A stretch of 64,000 nucleotides of DNA, from NCBI RefSeq assembly GCF_004005905.1, contig NZ_SACO01000004.1, positions 368,684 through 432,683 on the forward strand, read 5' to 3'. The stretch is from Novosphingobium umbonatum. GTDB lineage: Bacteria; Pseudomonadota; Alphaproteobacteria; Sphingomonadales; Sphingomonadaceae. Shown piece by piece: positions 26,659 through 34,926 of the stretch; position 1 is the first letter of the stretch, and every line of letters starts with the position of its first letter. The notes below the pieces were generated by a model. The model saw only the letters and a program-made list of their open reading frames with translations. It was not told the origin of the DNA and ran no database searches. A program made the position numbers and the translations under genes.

Positions 26659-29031
26659 TTAGAATTTCGCGCCGAAAGTGGCACCGAAATAGCGATTGGC
26701 GTCCTTGTTGACAAAGGCCGTCAAATCATTGGCATTGGTCGCACTGGCCAACAGGCTGGTATGGGCCATCGACGAATAGTAGTTCTGGTTAAGCAGGTTA
26801 CGCACAAAAACGGTAAAGCTGTAATGCTTGTCCGGCCCCTGCACGCCCACGCTGGCATCCACCATCGCATAGGGCTTTTGCGTCAGCATCGGATCTTGCG
26901 AAATGTCGAAGATCTGGCGGCTCTGGTAATTGACGCTGAACTGGCCAAAGCCGGTCAGCGGAGTGCCCGGAATATCTGCCTCATAACGCGGCGAAACCAT
27001 CACGCGCCATTCGGGCGCATAGGGCAGGCGGCCATTGACGATATTCTGCTGCCCCGAACCCGAACCATAGCAGGTGTTGGCGGGCGGATTGGCGCCGGTG
27101 TAAAGGTTGGTCTGATATTGCAAGGGGCAGCTCAGACCATCGGCGGTGATGGTGGATTTGGCATAAGTCACGCCAAAGCCGACCGACAGGCCCTCGGCAG
27201 GGCGCAGCGTGCCTTCGACTTCAAAGCCCTTGGTGGTCGATTTGCCGGCGTTGGTCTGGGCAAAGGCAGGCGCGATCGGCGTGCCGACATTGGCCAGAAC
27301 CTGAAGGTTGCTGTAATTGGACAGGAAGGCGGCAAAGGTCACGTTGAGGAGATTATCCGCCGTGCGCCCCTTGAAGCCCACTTCAAACGCATTGACATAT
27401 TCGGGCAGCACCGGCGCCTGCGTGGCGAAATTGGTGGCAGGCTCGGTGTTGAAACCATAGCCCTTATAGCCGCGCGTATAGCTGGCATAGGTCTGGGCAT
27501 TGCGGTTGAATTCATATTTCGCGCCCACCTTGCCGGTCAGGGCGGTGTCGCTGGCCGAGCGATAGCCCGAAACCGCGCCAAAGCCGGGGATGGCCACATC
27601 GGTGGGATATTGCGGCGCGGGGCCATAGCGGACGCCTTCCACCGAGGTGCGTTCATGCTGCAAACGTGCGCCGCCCAACAGTTTCAGATTGCCCACAACG
27701 CGATATTCCAGCTGGCCAAATACCGAAATGCTGTCCGACTTGTTATAGGCGTGGGAAAAGACCGAACGATAGGTCGGCGCGGCGCAAACCTCGCCCAAAG
27801 TGCCCGCCGTGCACAGCGCCTGACGGCGCAGGAAATCGCGCGTCACGGCGGTGGTGGCATAGAACACGCCCGCCACATAGGTCAGGTCGCGCTTGCCATT
27901 GGAGCCAATGCGCAATTCCTGCGAAAAGCTGTTGAGGCCAATCTCGCCGCCGTTCTGGTTGAACTGGGCAAGGCCACCGGTATAGATCGGCAGCGGATTG
28001 TTGATGCGGTCAACCACATTGTTGGCGACATTCTGGTAATGCTGATAGGCCGAGATCGAGGTGATCGTCGCGCTGCCCAGATCCAGATTGCTTTCCAGCG
28101 AAAACGTATACTGGCTTTCATTGTTGAAGCTGTCCGCATCATCAATGATCTGGCGGTTGGTGGGCGAGGCCGTGATGCCGGGCGACAGGGCGATCACCGC
28201 AGGGGTCACCGTCTGCACCGCCACCGACTGACAGCACAAGGCATTGCTCTTGCGATAATCGGCGCTGGCCAGGAAGTTCAGATTCTCACTGGCTTCCCAC
28301 AGCAATTTGCCGCGCACGCCCCACGCCTTGCTGCCATTCACATTGCGCTTGGTCGCCACGTTATAGATGTAGCCGTCCACATCGTTGTAATAGGCGCTGA
28401 TGCGGCCCGCGACCGTTTCCGACAGCGGGCCGGAGACGGTGCCCTTGACGCGATATTCGCCCTTTTCGGCCACCGTCGCCTCCATCGAGGCGGTCGGCTT
28501 GCGGCTAGGCTTGGCCGTGATCACGCTGACCACACCGGCGGTGGCATTCTTGCCGAACAGCGTGCCTTGCGGACCGCGCAAAACTTCGATGCGTTCGATA
28601 TCGGCAAAGTCGGAGAAGCCCTGCGTGGCGCGGGCGGCGACCACGCCATCGACCACTGTCGAAACCGAGGCTTCGACGCCAAGGCTGAACAATTGCGAAC
28701 CAACGCCACGAATGCGGAAACCATTGGATTGCGAACCCGCGCCCTGCTGGAAGGTCAGCGAAGGCACCGCGCGCGACAGCGAGGCGGTGTCATTGATCTG
28801 GGCGCGGGCAAGGCTGTCTGCGGACACAGCAGAGACGGCAACCGGCACGTCCTGAAGACGCTCGGCGCGCTTTTGCGCGGTCACCACGATTTCACCGGGA
28901 GCCAGCGCCGGTTCGGCGGCCCCAGAATTTCCAGCGCCAAGATTTCCAGCGCTAGTATTTTGTGCCAAAGCCGGCGTAGCAACAGCGATCAGCGCCGCAC
29001 CCGCCAACAGTGAGGCGAAATATTCAGACAT
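26659..29031 (-). CDS. TonB-dependent receptor (fourth, sulfatase locus)
   Basis: 790 residues from the ATG at 29031, which has GGGGGATGGAGC before it and starts a signal peptide (FASLLAGAALIAVATPALAQ). An ATG at 29046 lacks a ribosome-binding site. A TonB-box-like segment GEIVVTAQKRAERLQDVP is followed by the plug (ARAQINDTASLSRAVPSL, RIEVLRGPQGTLFGKNATAG). The barrel ends NRYFGATFGAKF. It belongs to the FecA-like/iron-complex-type subgroup common in sphingomonads, here recruited to a sulfatase locus. The LacI gene upstream on the same strand is the obvious regulator. The imported compound is inferred to be sulfated. Confidence 0.9.
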   Translation of the reverse strand: MSEYFASLLAGAALIAVATPALAQNTSAGNLGAGNSGAAEPALAPGEIVVTAQKRAERLQDVPVAVSAVSADSLARAQINDTASLSRAVPSLTFQQGAGSQSNGFRIRGVGSQLFSLGVEASVSTVVDGVVAARATQGFSDFADIERIEVLRGPQGTLFGKNATAGVVSVITAKPSRKPTASMEATVAEKGEYRVKGTVSGPLSETVAGRISAYYNDVDGYIYNVATKRNVNGSKAWGVRGKLLWEASENLNFLASADYRKSNALCCQSVAVQTVTPAVIALSPGITASPTNRQIIDDADSFNNESQYTFSLESNLDLGSATITSISAYQHYQNVANNVVDRINNPLPIYTGGLAQFNQNGGEIGLNSFSQELRIGSNGKRDLTYVAGVFYATTAVTRDFLRRQALCTAGTLGEVCAAPTYRSVFSHAYNKSDSISVFGQLEYRVVGNLKLLGGARLQHERTSVEGVRYGPAPQYPTDVAIPGFGAVSGYRSASDTALTGKVGAKYEFNRNAQTYASYTRGYKGYGFNTEPATNFATQAPVLPEYVNAFEVGFKGRTADNLLNVTFAAFLSNYSNLQVLANVGTPIAPAFAQTNAGKSTTKGFEVEGTLRPAEGLSVGFGVTYAKSTITADGLSCPLQYQTNLYTGANPPANTCYGSGSGQQNIVNGRLPYAPEWRVMVSPRYEADIPGTPLTGFGQFSVNYQSRQIFDISQDPMLTQKPYAMVDASVGVQGPDKHYSFTVFVRNLLNQNYYSSMAHTSLLASATNANDLTAFVNKDANRYFGATFGAKF

Positions 29032-29224
29032 GCTCCATCCCCCCATGGGTTTTCACTGGCGCCGGAAAATAGGGGGCTTCGCGAAGGAGTCAATGAAAAT
29101 GCCATCGCTAGAACTTTTGGGGATTGGCGCGAAAATCATACGCGCGATCGATAAAAAATCCCAGAAAGCCGCGATCTGATGCCGCCAGCCACGCGCAAGG
29201 ACCCTGTGTTAAATTGATCACAGA

Positions 29225-29253
29225 TTAAAAAATACTAGCGTAGGAATTTTTAA
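29225..29253. repeat. AT-rich inverted repeat directly after the LacI gene, upstream of the TBDR
   Basis: Two 13-nt arms, TTAAAAAATACTA and TAGGAATTTTTAA, pair at 11 positions around GCG. The repeat begins 2 bp beyond the LacI stop (29255) and lies about 190 bp upstream of the TBDR start. It is far more AT-rich than its surroundings. It could be a bidirectional terminator for the regulator or an operator for the receptor. Confidence 0.5.
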
Positions 29254-29254
29254 C

Positions 29255-30226
29255 TCAAGCCGACTCGCGCTCGACAATGTGGTGGATGAATTCGGGACGC
29301 TGCTGCTCCACCCCCAGCACCAAGCCCACTGCCGCCCGGGCAATTTCTTCCAAAGGTTGATGCACGCTGGTCAAAGGGGGATAGCACATCTGCCCCTCCA
29401 CCGAATTGTCAAATCCGGCAATTGCCACATCCTGCGGCACGGAAAATCCCAGACGCAAGGCGCAGGCCATGGCCCCAAGCGCCATCGGATCATTGGTCGC
29501 AAAAATTGCGGTGGGCCGCCTTGGCAGGCTCATCAACTGACGAAAGGCCGCCTCGCCACTGGCAAAATCCATAGTGCCCGCAACGATACAGGACGGAGGC
29601 AAGTCCACCCCCGCATCGGCCAAAGCCTGCGCAAAGCCCTCCACGCGGGCATAGGCCGACATGGTTTTGCGCGGCGGCGCGATGATCGCCAATTGCCGAT
29701 GCCCCTTCGCCAGCAAATAGCGCCCCATGGCATAGGAAATCTCATAGCTGGGCACGGGCAGCGCCTGCCCCACCCCATCATCCCCCACCGCCATCCGCAG
29801 CATCGGCTTACCCAATGCCGCCACCGCCTCGACCATGCGCGGATCATCGGCATAGGGCGGCACGATGATCACCGCATCGGGTTCACAGGACAATTGCAGC
29901 GTCCATGCCGGATCGCTGTCCATCTCGCTGCGGTCAATCACCTCCAGCACCAGATGGTGGCCGTAATCGCGGCAGGCTTCGGCCATGGCCACCATCAGGC
30001 GTGAAAAATAGCTGTAGGTCTGGCGCGGGGCGATCATGGCGACGATGAAGCTGCGCCCGCTGGCCAATTGCCGCGCGGCCAGGGCGGGGCGGTAATTGAG
30101 CGCGCGGATCGCTTCCTCCACCTTGGCACGTACCTTGGGCCGGACGGTGGGGGCGCCATTGATCACGCGGGACACTGTCTTGATGGAGATGCCCGAATAT
30201 TCGGCGACATCCTTGATCGTTGCCAT
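29255..30226 (-). CDS. LacI-family transcriptional regulator of the sulfatase locus
   Basis: 323 residues. The N-terminal helix-turn-helix MATIKDVAEYSGISIKTVSR with VINGAPTVRPKVR and the hinge helix LAARQLASGRS are standard LacI/GalR features. A periplasmic-binding-protein-like effector domain follows (AIFATNDPMALGAM, DVAIAGFDNS). It lies just upstream of the TBDR-sulfatase-FGE genes in the same direction, so it most likely controls them in response to a sugar from the imported glycan. Its operator was not identified with confidence; the AT-rich inverted repeat at 29225 is one candidate. Confidence 0.9.
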   Translation of the reverse strand: MATIKDVAEYSGISIKTVSRVINGAPTVRPKVRAKVEEAIRALNYRPALAARQLASGRSFIVAMIAPRQTYSYFSRLMVAMAEACRDYGHHLVLEVIDRSEMDSDPAWTLQLSCEPDAVIIVPPYADDPRMVEAVAALGKPMLRMAVGDDGVGQALPVPSYEISYAMGRYLLAKGHRQLAIIAPPRKTMSAYARVEGFAQALADAGVDLPPSCIVAGTMDFASGEAAFRQLMSLPRRPTAIFATNDPMALGAMACALRLGFSVPQDVAIAGFDNSVEGQMCYPPLTSVHQPLEEIARAAVGLVLGVEQQRPEFIHHIVERESA

Positions 30227-30350
30227 GCGGGAAACCTGTGCCTTGCTTGCCTACGTCCGCCTTGCGGTCGTGGATGGCTAGAGGCGCCATTTACCCCCCG
30301 TCTGTCAATCGCCCATCACGCATCCGTCCCCGCTTATCTGCCAGCTGATC

Positions 30351-30382
30351 GGCCCGCCCACCCCTTGCGAGGCAGGCGGGCC
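30351..30382 (-). terminator. Hairpin terminator after hcp
   Basis: GGCCCGCC and GGCGGGCC form a perfect 8-bp stem with a 16-nt loop a few bases past the hcp stop. The location supports a terminator of the reverse-strand transcript; no clear U-tract is present. Confidence 0.55.
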
Positions 30383-30388
30383 ATGCCA

Positions 30389-32029
30389 TCATGCGGCCTT
30401 GAGCATACGCGCCAGATCGTCCGCCACATCGCCGGTGGGGCGAATGTCGAACTCGTCCACCAACACGCCCAACACTTCCGGCGTCAGGAATTGCGGCAAG
30501 GTGGGGCCAAGGTGGATCTTCTTGATCCCCAGATGCAGCATGGTCAGCAGCACGGCGGTCGCCTTTTGCTCAAACCAGCTGATCGCGTAATGCAGCGGCA
30601 GGTCATTCACCCCGCAGCCCAGCGCGCCAGCCACCGCCACGGCCACCTGAATGGCCGAGAAAGCGTCATTGCACTGGCCCATGTCCAGCACGCGGGGGAT
30701 GCCCTGAATGTCGCCCATATCTTCACGGTTGAAACGGAATTTGCCACAGCCCAGCGTCAGCACCAGACTATCCTTGGGCGTGGCCAGCGCCAGATCGTGG
30801 AAATAATTGCGCCCCGGACGCGCCCCGTCACAGCCCCCGATCAGAAACAGGTTCTTGACCTCGCCCTTGCCGATCAGATCGAGCAGCGTGTCCGCCACAC
30901 CCATCACCGTGTTGCGGGCGAAACCGGCGGGAATGCGCTGTTCGGGCGCGTCCTGCGTAAAGCCTTCCAACTCCAGCGCGCGGGCGATGGCTGGGCGGAA
31001 GTCATGGCCGGTCAAATGCGGAATCCCGCCCCAACCCACCGGCCCCGTAGTGAACAGCCGGTCGGCGTAGGATTTGATTTCGGGATTGATCAGACAGTTC
31101 GAGGTCATGATAATCGCGCCGGGGAAAGCATCGAAATCGCGCTGCTGGTCCTGCCATGCGCCGCCATAATTGCCCACCAGATGAGAATAGCGCTTCAGGC
31201 CCGGATAGGCATTGGCGGGCAGCAATTCGCCATGGGTATAGACATTGATGCCCAGACCGGCGGTCTGGCGCAGGATCACTTCCAGATCGCCCATATCATG
31301 GCCGGACACCAGAATAGCCTTGCCCTGCACCGGCGTCATGCGGACCATGGTCACTTCGGGATGGCCAAAGCGGGTGGTGTTGGCCGCGTCCAGCAATTCC
31401 ATCACCTTCAGGTTCAGCGCGCCAATCGCAAGGGACTGCGCCAGCAGCGCCGAAACATCGGTGGGGTCGGTGGCCAGAAAGGCCGCAATGCGGTGGAACT
31501 CTGCCGATACGGCCGCTTCTTCATGCCCCAGAACGCGGGCATGTTCGGCATAGGCCGCCGTGCCCTTCAGCCCGTAAAGCACCAGATTGCGCAGGCCGAC
31601 AATGCTGGGCCCGTCACGGTCCATGAAGCGCTGGATCGCGGCGAAAGGTGCAGCGGCGGCCAGTTCGCTGGCGGTAGTGCCGGGGTTCCATGTGGCCGGT
31701 TCGGGCAGATCGGACAGATCCGCGCCCGCCGCAACGGCGCAAGCCTTGGCCTTGGCGCGCATATCCAGCGCCTGCGCGATCAGGGCGGTGAAACGGTCAG
31801 CATCAAAATTCACATTGGTCAGCGTGGTGAACCATGCATGGGGCGTAAAAGCATCCACCTCGGCATCACGCGCGCCTTTTTGCGCGGCAAGGCTGGCATA
31901 GGCCGAAACGCCCTGCATGATGCGCAACAGCACGTCCTGCATATCGGCAACCGGGGCGGTCTTGCCGCAAGAGCCCACTTTGACCGCGCATCCGCCCTTG
32001 TTCGATTGTTCGCACTGCACGCAATACAT
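30389..32029 (-). CDS. hcp: Hybrid cluster protein (Hcp; hydroxylamine/NO reductase)
   Basis: 546 residues from the ATG at 32029 with GGGAG before it. The N-terminus MYCVQCEQSNKGGC...C provides Cys3, Cys6, Cys14 and Cys21 for the proximal Fe-S cluster. Hybrid-cluster ligand regions are visible as SGHDMGDLE, TSNCLINP, IGGCDGARPGRNYFHD and LTLGCGKFRFN. Hcp reduces NO to N2O, and hydroxylamine in vitro, in the cytoplasm under nitrosative stress. The reductase Hcr usually paired with it in enterobacteria is not adjacent. It is divergent from nsrR with an NsrR-type operator between them, so it should be repressed until NO is present. Confidence 0.95.
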   Translation of the reverse strand: MYCVQCEQSNKGGCAVKVGSCGKTAPVADMQDVLLRIMQGVSAYASLAAQKGARDAEVDAFTPHAWFTTLTNVNFDADRFTALIAQALDMRAKAKACAVAAGADLSDLPEPATWNPGTTASELAAAAPFAAIQRFMDRDGPSIVGLRNLVLYGLKGTAAYAEHARVLGHEEAAVSAEFHRIAAFLATDPTDVSALLAQSLAIGALNLKVMELLDAANTTRFGHPEVTMVRMTPVQGKAILVSGHDMGDLEVILRQTAGLGINVYTHGELLPANAYPGLKRYSHLVGNYGGAWQDQQRDFDAFPGAIIMTSNCLINPEIKSYADRLFTTGPVGWGGIPHLTGHDFRPAIARALELEGFTQDAPEQRIPAGFARNTVMGVADTLLDLIGKGEVKNLFLIGGCDGARPGRNYFHDLALATPKDSLVLTLGCGKFRFNREDMGDIQGIPRVLDMGQCNDAFSAIQVAVAVAGALGCGVNDLPLHYAISWFEQKATAVLLTMLHLGIKKIHLGPTLPQFLTPEVLGVLVDEFDIRPTGDVADDLARMLKAA

Positions 32030-32078
32030 GATTCTCTCCCGAAAGATGACTTACAAAGTCCACTTATCGGGATGCCAC

Positions 32079-32102
32079 AAAGATTCATTTGAGATGAATC
32101 AA
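32079..32102. promoter_or_regulatory. NsrR-type operator between hcp and nsrR
   Basis: The core is GATTCATTTGAGATGAATC, with arms GATTCAT and ATGAATC flanked by A-rich ends. It closely resembles the known NsrR box (AAGATGYATTT-type half-sites with 11-bp periodicity). It lies 50 bp upstream of hcp and 24 bp upstream of nsrR, placed to control both. Confidence 0.8.
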
Positions 32103-32125
32103 ATCGCGCGCTAAAGGCAGCAACC

Positions 32126-32524
32126 ATGCAATTGACCCGCCACACCGACTACGCGCTGCGCCTGCTGATCTGTCTGGCGCAGGCCGATGGCGCGCGCATG
32201 GCGATTGCCGATGTGGCGCAGGCACAAGACATTTCCCGCACCCATTTGATGAAGATTGCCAACCAACTGGCGCATGAAGGCTTTATCGAGGCCACGCGCG
32301 GGCGCGGCGGGGGCATCCGCCTGGCGCGTGATCCGGCCCAGATCAACATTGGCGCGGTGGTGCAGGCGATGGAGCCATCCTGCGGCTTGGTCAGCTGCGC
32401 GGGCTGTGGCCTGATCAAAGGCTGCGGCCTGCCATCGGTGTTCGCGCAGGCCCAGCGCGCTTTCTACAACCAATTGTCAGGCCATACTCTGGCCGATGTG
32501 ATGGGGGCAGGCATCGCCCTGTGA
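32126..32524 (+). CDS. nsrR: NsrR, Rrf2-family NO-sensing repressor
   Basis: 132 residues. The winged helix MQLTRHTDYALRLLICLAQA and ISRTHLMKIANQLAHEGFIE match NsrR closely, and the C-terminal half holds the cluster-binding cysteines in SCGLVSCAGCGLIKGCGLP. An Fe-S cluster damaged by NO relieves repression. It is divergent from hcp. The final TGA overlaps the GTG start of the HPP gene by 4 bp, so the HPP protein is co-expressed and falls under NsrR control. Confidence 0.93.
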   Translation: MQLTRHTDYALRLLICLAQADGARMAIADVAQAQDISRTHLMKIANQLAHEGFIEATRGRGGGIRLARDPAQINIGAVVQAMEPSCGLVSCAGCGLIKGCGLPSVFAQAQRAFYNQLSGHTLADVMGAGIAL

Positions 32525-33630
32525 TCCGTTTCCGGCCCCTTGCGCATTTTGCCCAGATTGTCGACGTGCAACCGCGCAGCCCCCTCTCGCGCCAAATGGC
32601 CGCAGGGCTGGGCGGCGCTTTGGGCATCCTCGTCACCGGTCTGGTGATGCGGCTCTGGCTGGGCGATCCGGCCAGCATCCCGCTGCTGGTGGCGCCGATG
32701 GGGGCCTCGGCTGTGTTGCTGTTTGCCGTCCCCGCCAGCCCTTTGGCGCAGCCCTGGGCCATTGTCGGGGGCAATGTCCTCTCGGCGCTTTGCGGGATTT
32801 TCTGGATGAAATGGCTGGGCGATCCGGCCTATGCGGCCTGCCTTGCCGTGGCCAGCGCGATCGTGGTGATGAGCCTTGCCCGCTGCCTGCACCCGCCAGG
32901 AGGCGCCTGCGCATTGACCTGTGTGATCGGTGGCAAGGCGGTGGTGGCCGCTGGCTGGTCCTTTGCGCTGGTGCCGGTGGCGGCCAATTCCATCCTGCTG
33001 GTCACGCTGGGCCTGATCTATAATTCGGCGATCCGCAGCCATTACCCCAACCGCCCCGCGCAATATGTCGCGCCCGGCCCCGAACCCAAAGGCTTTACCA
33101 TGGCCGATATAGAGGCGGTTCTGGCGCAATATGACGACCTGATCGACGTGCGGACCGAGGATCTGGACGCTTTGTTCCGGAAGGTGGAAGCGCGAAGCTA
33201 TCGCCGCCTGCATGGCATCATCCGCTGTGACCAGATTATGCAAAGCGGGGTGCCCGCCCTGCATCCTGACCAGAACCTGCAGCAGGCAAGGCTGGAATTG
33301 CAGCGCCGTGGCCTGCGCGCCATGCCCGTGGTCGATGAGCAAGGCCATGTCGAAGGCCTGTTGACCGCAGGCCACCTTGGCCCGACGGATGGGCCTTTGA
33401 CGGTGCGGGAGGTGATGAACCCCTCCCCCTGCCTTGCCGCGCCGGATACGCCGATCGATGAATTGCTGCCCATCCTGTCGGGCGGGGTCTACACCGAGGC
33501 GGTGGTGGTGGACGCCAAGGGGCATCTGCTGGGCCTGATCACCCAGACCGACCTGCTTGACGCCCTGTGGCGCGGCCATGTGGCCGAACAGATCGCGCTG
33601 CGCGACAAGGGCGCCATCATCGGGACGTAA
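32521..33630 (+). CDS. HPP-family integral membrane protein with two CBS domains
   Basis: 369 residues from a GTG start overlapping the nsrR stop. Residues about 25-170 form four to five membrane helices with the family hallmark RCLHPPGGACALTC. Residues about 230-360 contain a tandem CBS pair (MPVVDEQGHVEGLLT and AVVVDAKGHLLGLITQTDLL), likely an adenosine-nucleotide sensor. HPP proteins of cyanobacteria and plastids have been linked to nitrite transport. Coupling to NsrR and proximity to Hcp agree with handling of nitrite or another nitrogen oxide. The family call is sure; the function is inferred. Confidence 0.85.
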   Translation: MIRFRPLAHFAQIVDVQPRSPLSRQMAAGLGGALGILVTGLVMRLWLGDPASIPLLVAPMGASAVLLFAVPASPLAQPWAIVGGNVLSALCGIFWMKWLGDPAYAACLAVASAIVVMSLARCLHPPGGACALTCVIGGKAVVAAGWSFALVPVAANSILLVTLGLIYNSAIRSHYPNRPAQYVAPGPEPKGFTMADIEAVLAQYDDLIDVRTEDLDALFRKVEARSYRRLHGIIRCDQIMQSGVPALHPDQNLQQARLELQRRGLRAMPVVDEQGHVEGLLTAGHLGPTDGPLTVREVMNPSPCLAAPDTPIDELLPILSGGVYTEAVVVDAKGHLLGLITQTDLLDALWRGHVAEQIALRDKGAIIGT

Positions 33631-33691
33631 TGGTTCAAAATCCCGCCATCCCCCCTTGCGCGCCCGCCACGCCAAGGCCAAGGAGGCAGCT

Positions 33692-34144
33692 ATGCGGATT
33701 GCTCTTTTCGAACCGGAAATTGCCGGAAATGTTGGCGCGGTGATGCGGCTTTGCGCCTGTATGGGCGCAGGTGTCGATTTGATCGAACCAATGGGTTTTG
33801 CCTGGGATGACAAACGCGTGCGCCGCACCGCCATGGATTATATCGACCATGTCAGCGTGACCCGCCATGCCGATTTCGCCGCGTTTCAGGCGACGATCGG
33901 GTCAAGTCGACTGGTGCTTTTCACCACCAAAACAACGCAATCACCCTATGATTTTGCCTTTCGCCCCGACGACATCCTGCTGTTCGGCAAGGAAAGCGCG
34001 GGCACTCCGGCCGACATTGCCGATCAATGCCATGCCAAACTGCGCCTGCCGATGCGGCCGCAGGTCCGTTCGATGAACCTTGCCACCTCCGCCGCACTGG
34101 CCTTGGGCGAGGGTTTACGCCAGACGGGCACGCTGCCGGCCTAA
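33692..34144 (+). CDS. trmL: tRNA (cytidine/uridine-34 2'-O)-methyltransferase TrmL
   Basis: 150 residues from the ATG at 33692, preceded by AAGGAGG. MRIALFEPEIAGNVGAVMRL is the N-terminal SPOUT signature of TrmL. ILLFGKESAGTP and LRLPMRPQVRSMNLATS complete the SAM-binding trefoil knot. It methylates the wobble ribose of tRNA-Leu isoacceptors as a dimer. The small size matches the family (about 155). It is a housekeeping gene between accessory modules, with 61 bp separating it from the HPP gene. Confidence 0.92.
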   Translation: MRIALFEPEIAGNVGAVMRLCACMGAGVDLIEPMGFAWDDKRVRRTAMDYIDHVSVTRHADFAAFQATIGSSRLVLFTTKTTQSPYDFAFRPDDILLFGKESAGTPADIADQCHAKLRLPMRPQVRSMNLATSAALALGEGLRQTGTLPA

Positions 34145-34268
34145 TCCTGCACAACGATCCTGCGCAACAATACCACGGCAAAGCGCCTGTATGCGCAATT
34201 TGCCGCATTCCCTCGCGCGTCTGGCTGGACTTGATAGCCACAAAGTCCTGCAAGATGCGGAGCAGCAA

Positions 34269-34913
34269 ATGGATCATGACAATCCCTCCCGCCGCCAGTT
34301 CATGGTGGCGGTCGGCAATCTGGCAAGCGCGGGGTGGATCGCGCTGAATTGGCCCGACATCGCGCAGGCCGCGCAGCCGATGAACCACCATGCCATGCAT
34401 GGCAGCCATGCGGCGCCCTCTGGCTCTGCGCTCAAACGCATCCTGACCCCCGCTGAGGAAAAGGAAGTGGAGGCCATCGCCAATCAGATCGTGCCGGGCG
34501 GCAAAAACCCCGGCGCGCGGGAAGCAGGCGCGATTGATTTCATCAACAATGCTCTGGCCAGCTTCTTTGGCGGGCAACTGCCCTCTTTCCGCGAAGGGCT
34601 GTTGGATTTCAACAAGGCCTATTCCGCGGCCTATGGCGCGGAAAAACCCTTTTCCGCCGCGCCCGCCGCGCAACAGATCGACTTTCTGGGCACGGTCGAC
34701 AAAACGCCCTTCTTTCAGGCCGTGCGCCGCCTCACCGTGCTTGGGCTGATCGCGCTGCCCAAATATGGTGGCAATCGCAACAATCTGGGCTGGACGCTGA
34801 TCGGGGTGGAGGACAACCATATGTGGGCCCCGCCCTTTGGCTATTACGATCAGGATTACGCGGGCTTCGAGCCCTATCCGGGCACCAAGCCCTACACCGC
34901 TGACCCAGCCTGA
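34269..34913 (+). CDS. Gluconate 2-dehydrogenase subunit 3 family protein (Tat-exported small subunit)
   Basis: 214 residues from the ATG at 34269, chosen because GGAG precedes it and a twin-arginine signal (SRRQFMVAVGNLASAGWI) begins directly. The family domain covers about 60-200 (LTPAEEKEVEAIANQIVPG, AREAGAIDFINNAL). The subunit is a chaperone-like partner that carries the GMC subunit through the Tat system. The GMC dehydrogenase gene follows after 13 bp. A histidine-rich segment (MNHHAMHGSHAA) follows the signal peptide. The sugar or alcohol substrate is unknown. Confidence 0.88.
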   Translation: MDHDNPSRRQFMVAVGNLASAGWIALNWPDIAQAAQPMNHHAMHGSHAAPSGSALKRILTPAEEKEVEAIANQIVPGGKNPGAREAGAIDFINNALASFFGGQLPSFREGLLDFNKAYSAAYGAEKPFSAAPAAQQIDFLGTVDKTPFFQAVRRLTVLGLIALPKYGGNRNNLGWTLIGVEDNHMWAPPFGYYDQDYAGFEPYPGTKPYTADPA

Positions 34914-34926
34914 GCGGAGCATTTCC

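Noticed and set aside
28921..28965. Short tandem similarity (TTTCCAGCGC repeated) near the TBDR signal-peptide region
   Set aside because: It corresponds to a Gly/Asn/Ala-rich segment of the mature N-terminus and is explained by coding repeats of a few residues.
26761..29013. Open frame of 750 codons on the plus strand opposite the fourth TBDR
   Set aside because: Low-complexity Arg/Gly/His-rich translation, antisense to a well-supported receptor.
29205..29222. TGTG...CACA dyad as a CRP/FNR-type site
   Set aside because: The half-site spacing (10 bp between TGTG and CACA) does not fit the CRP consensus; kept only as part of the dyad cluster.
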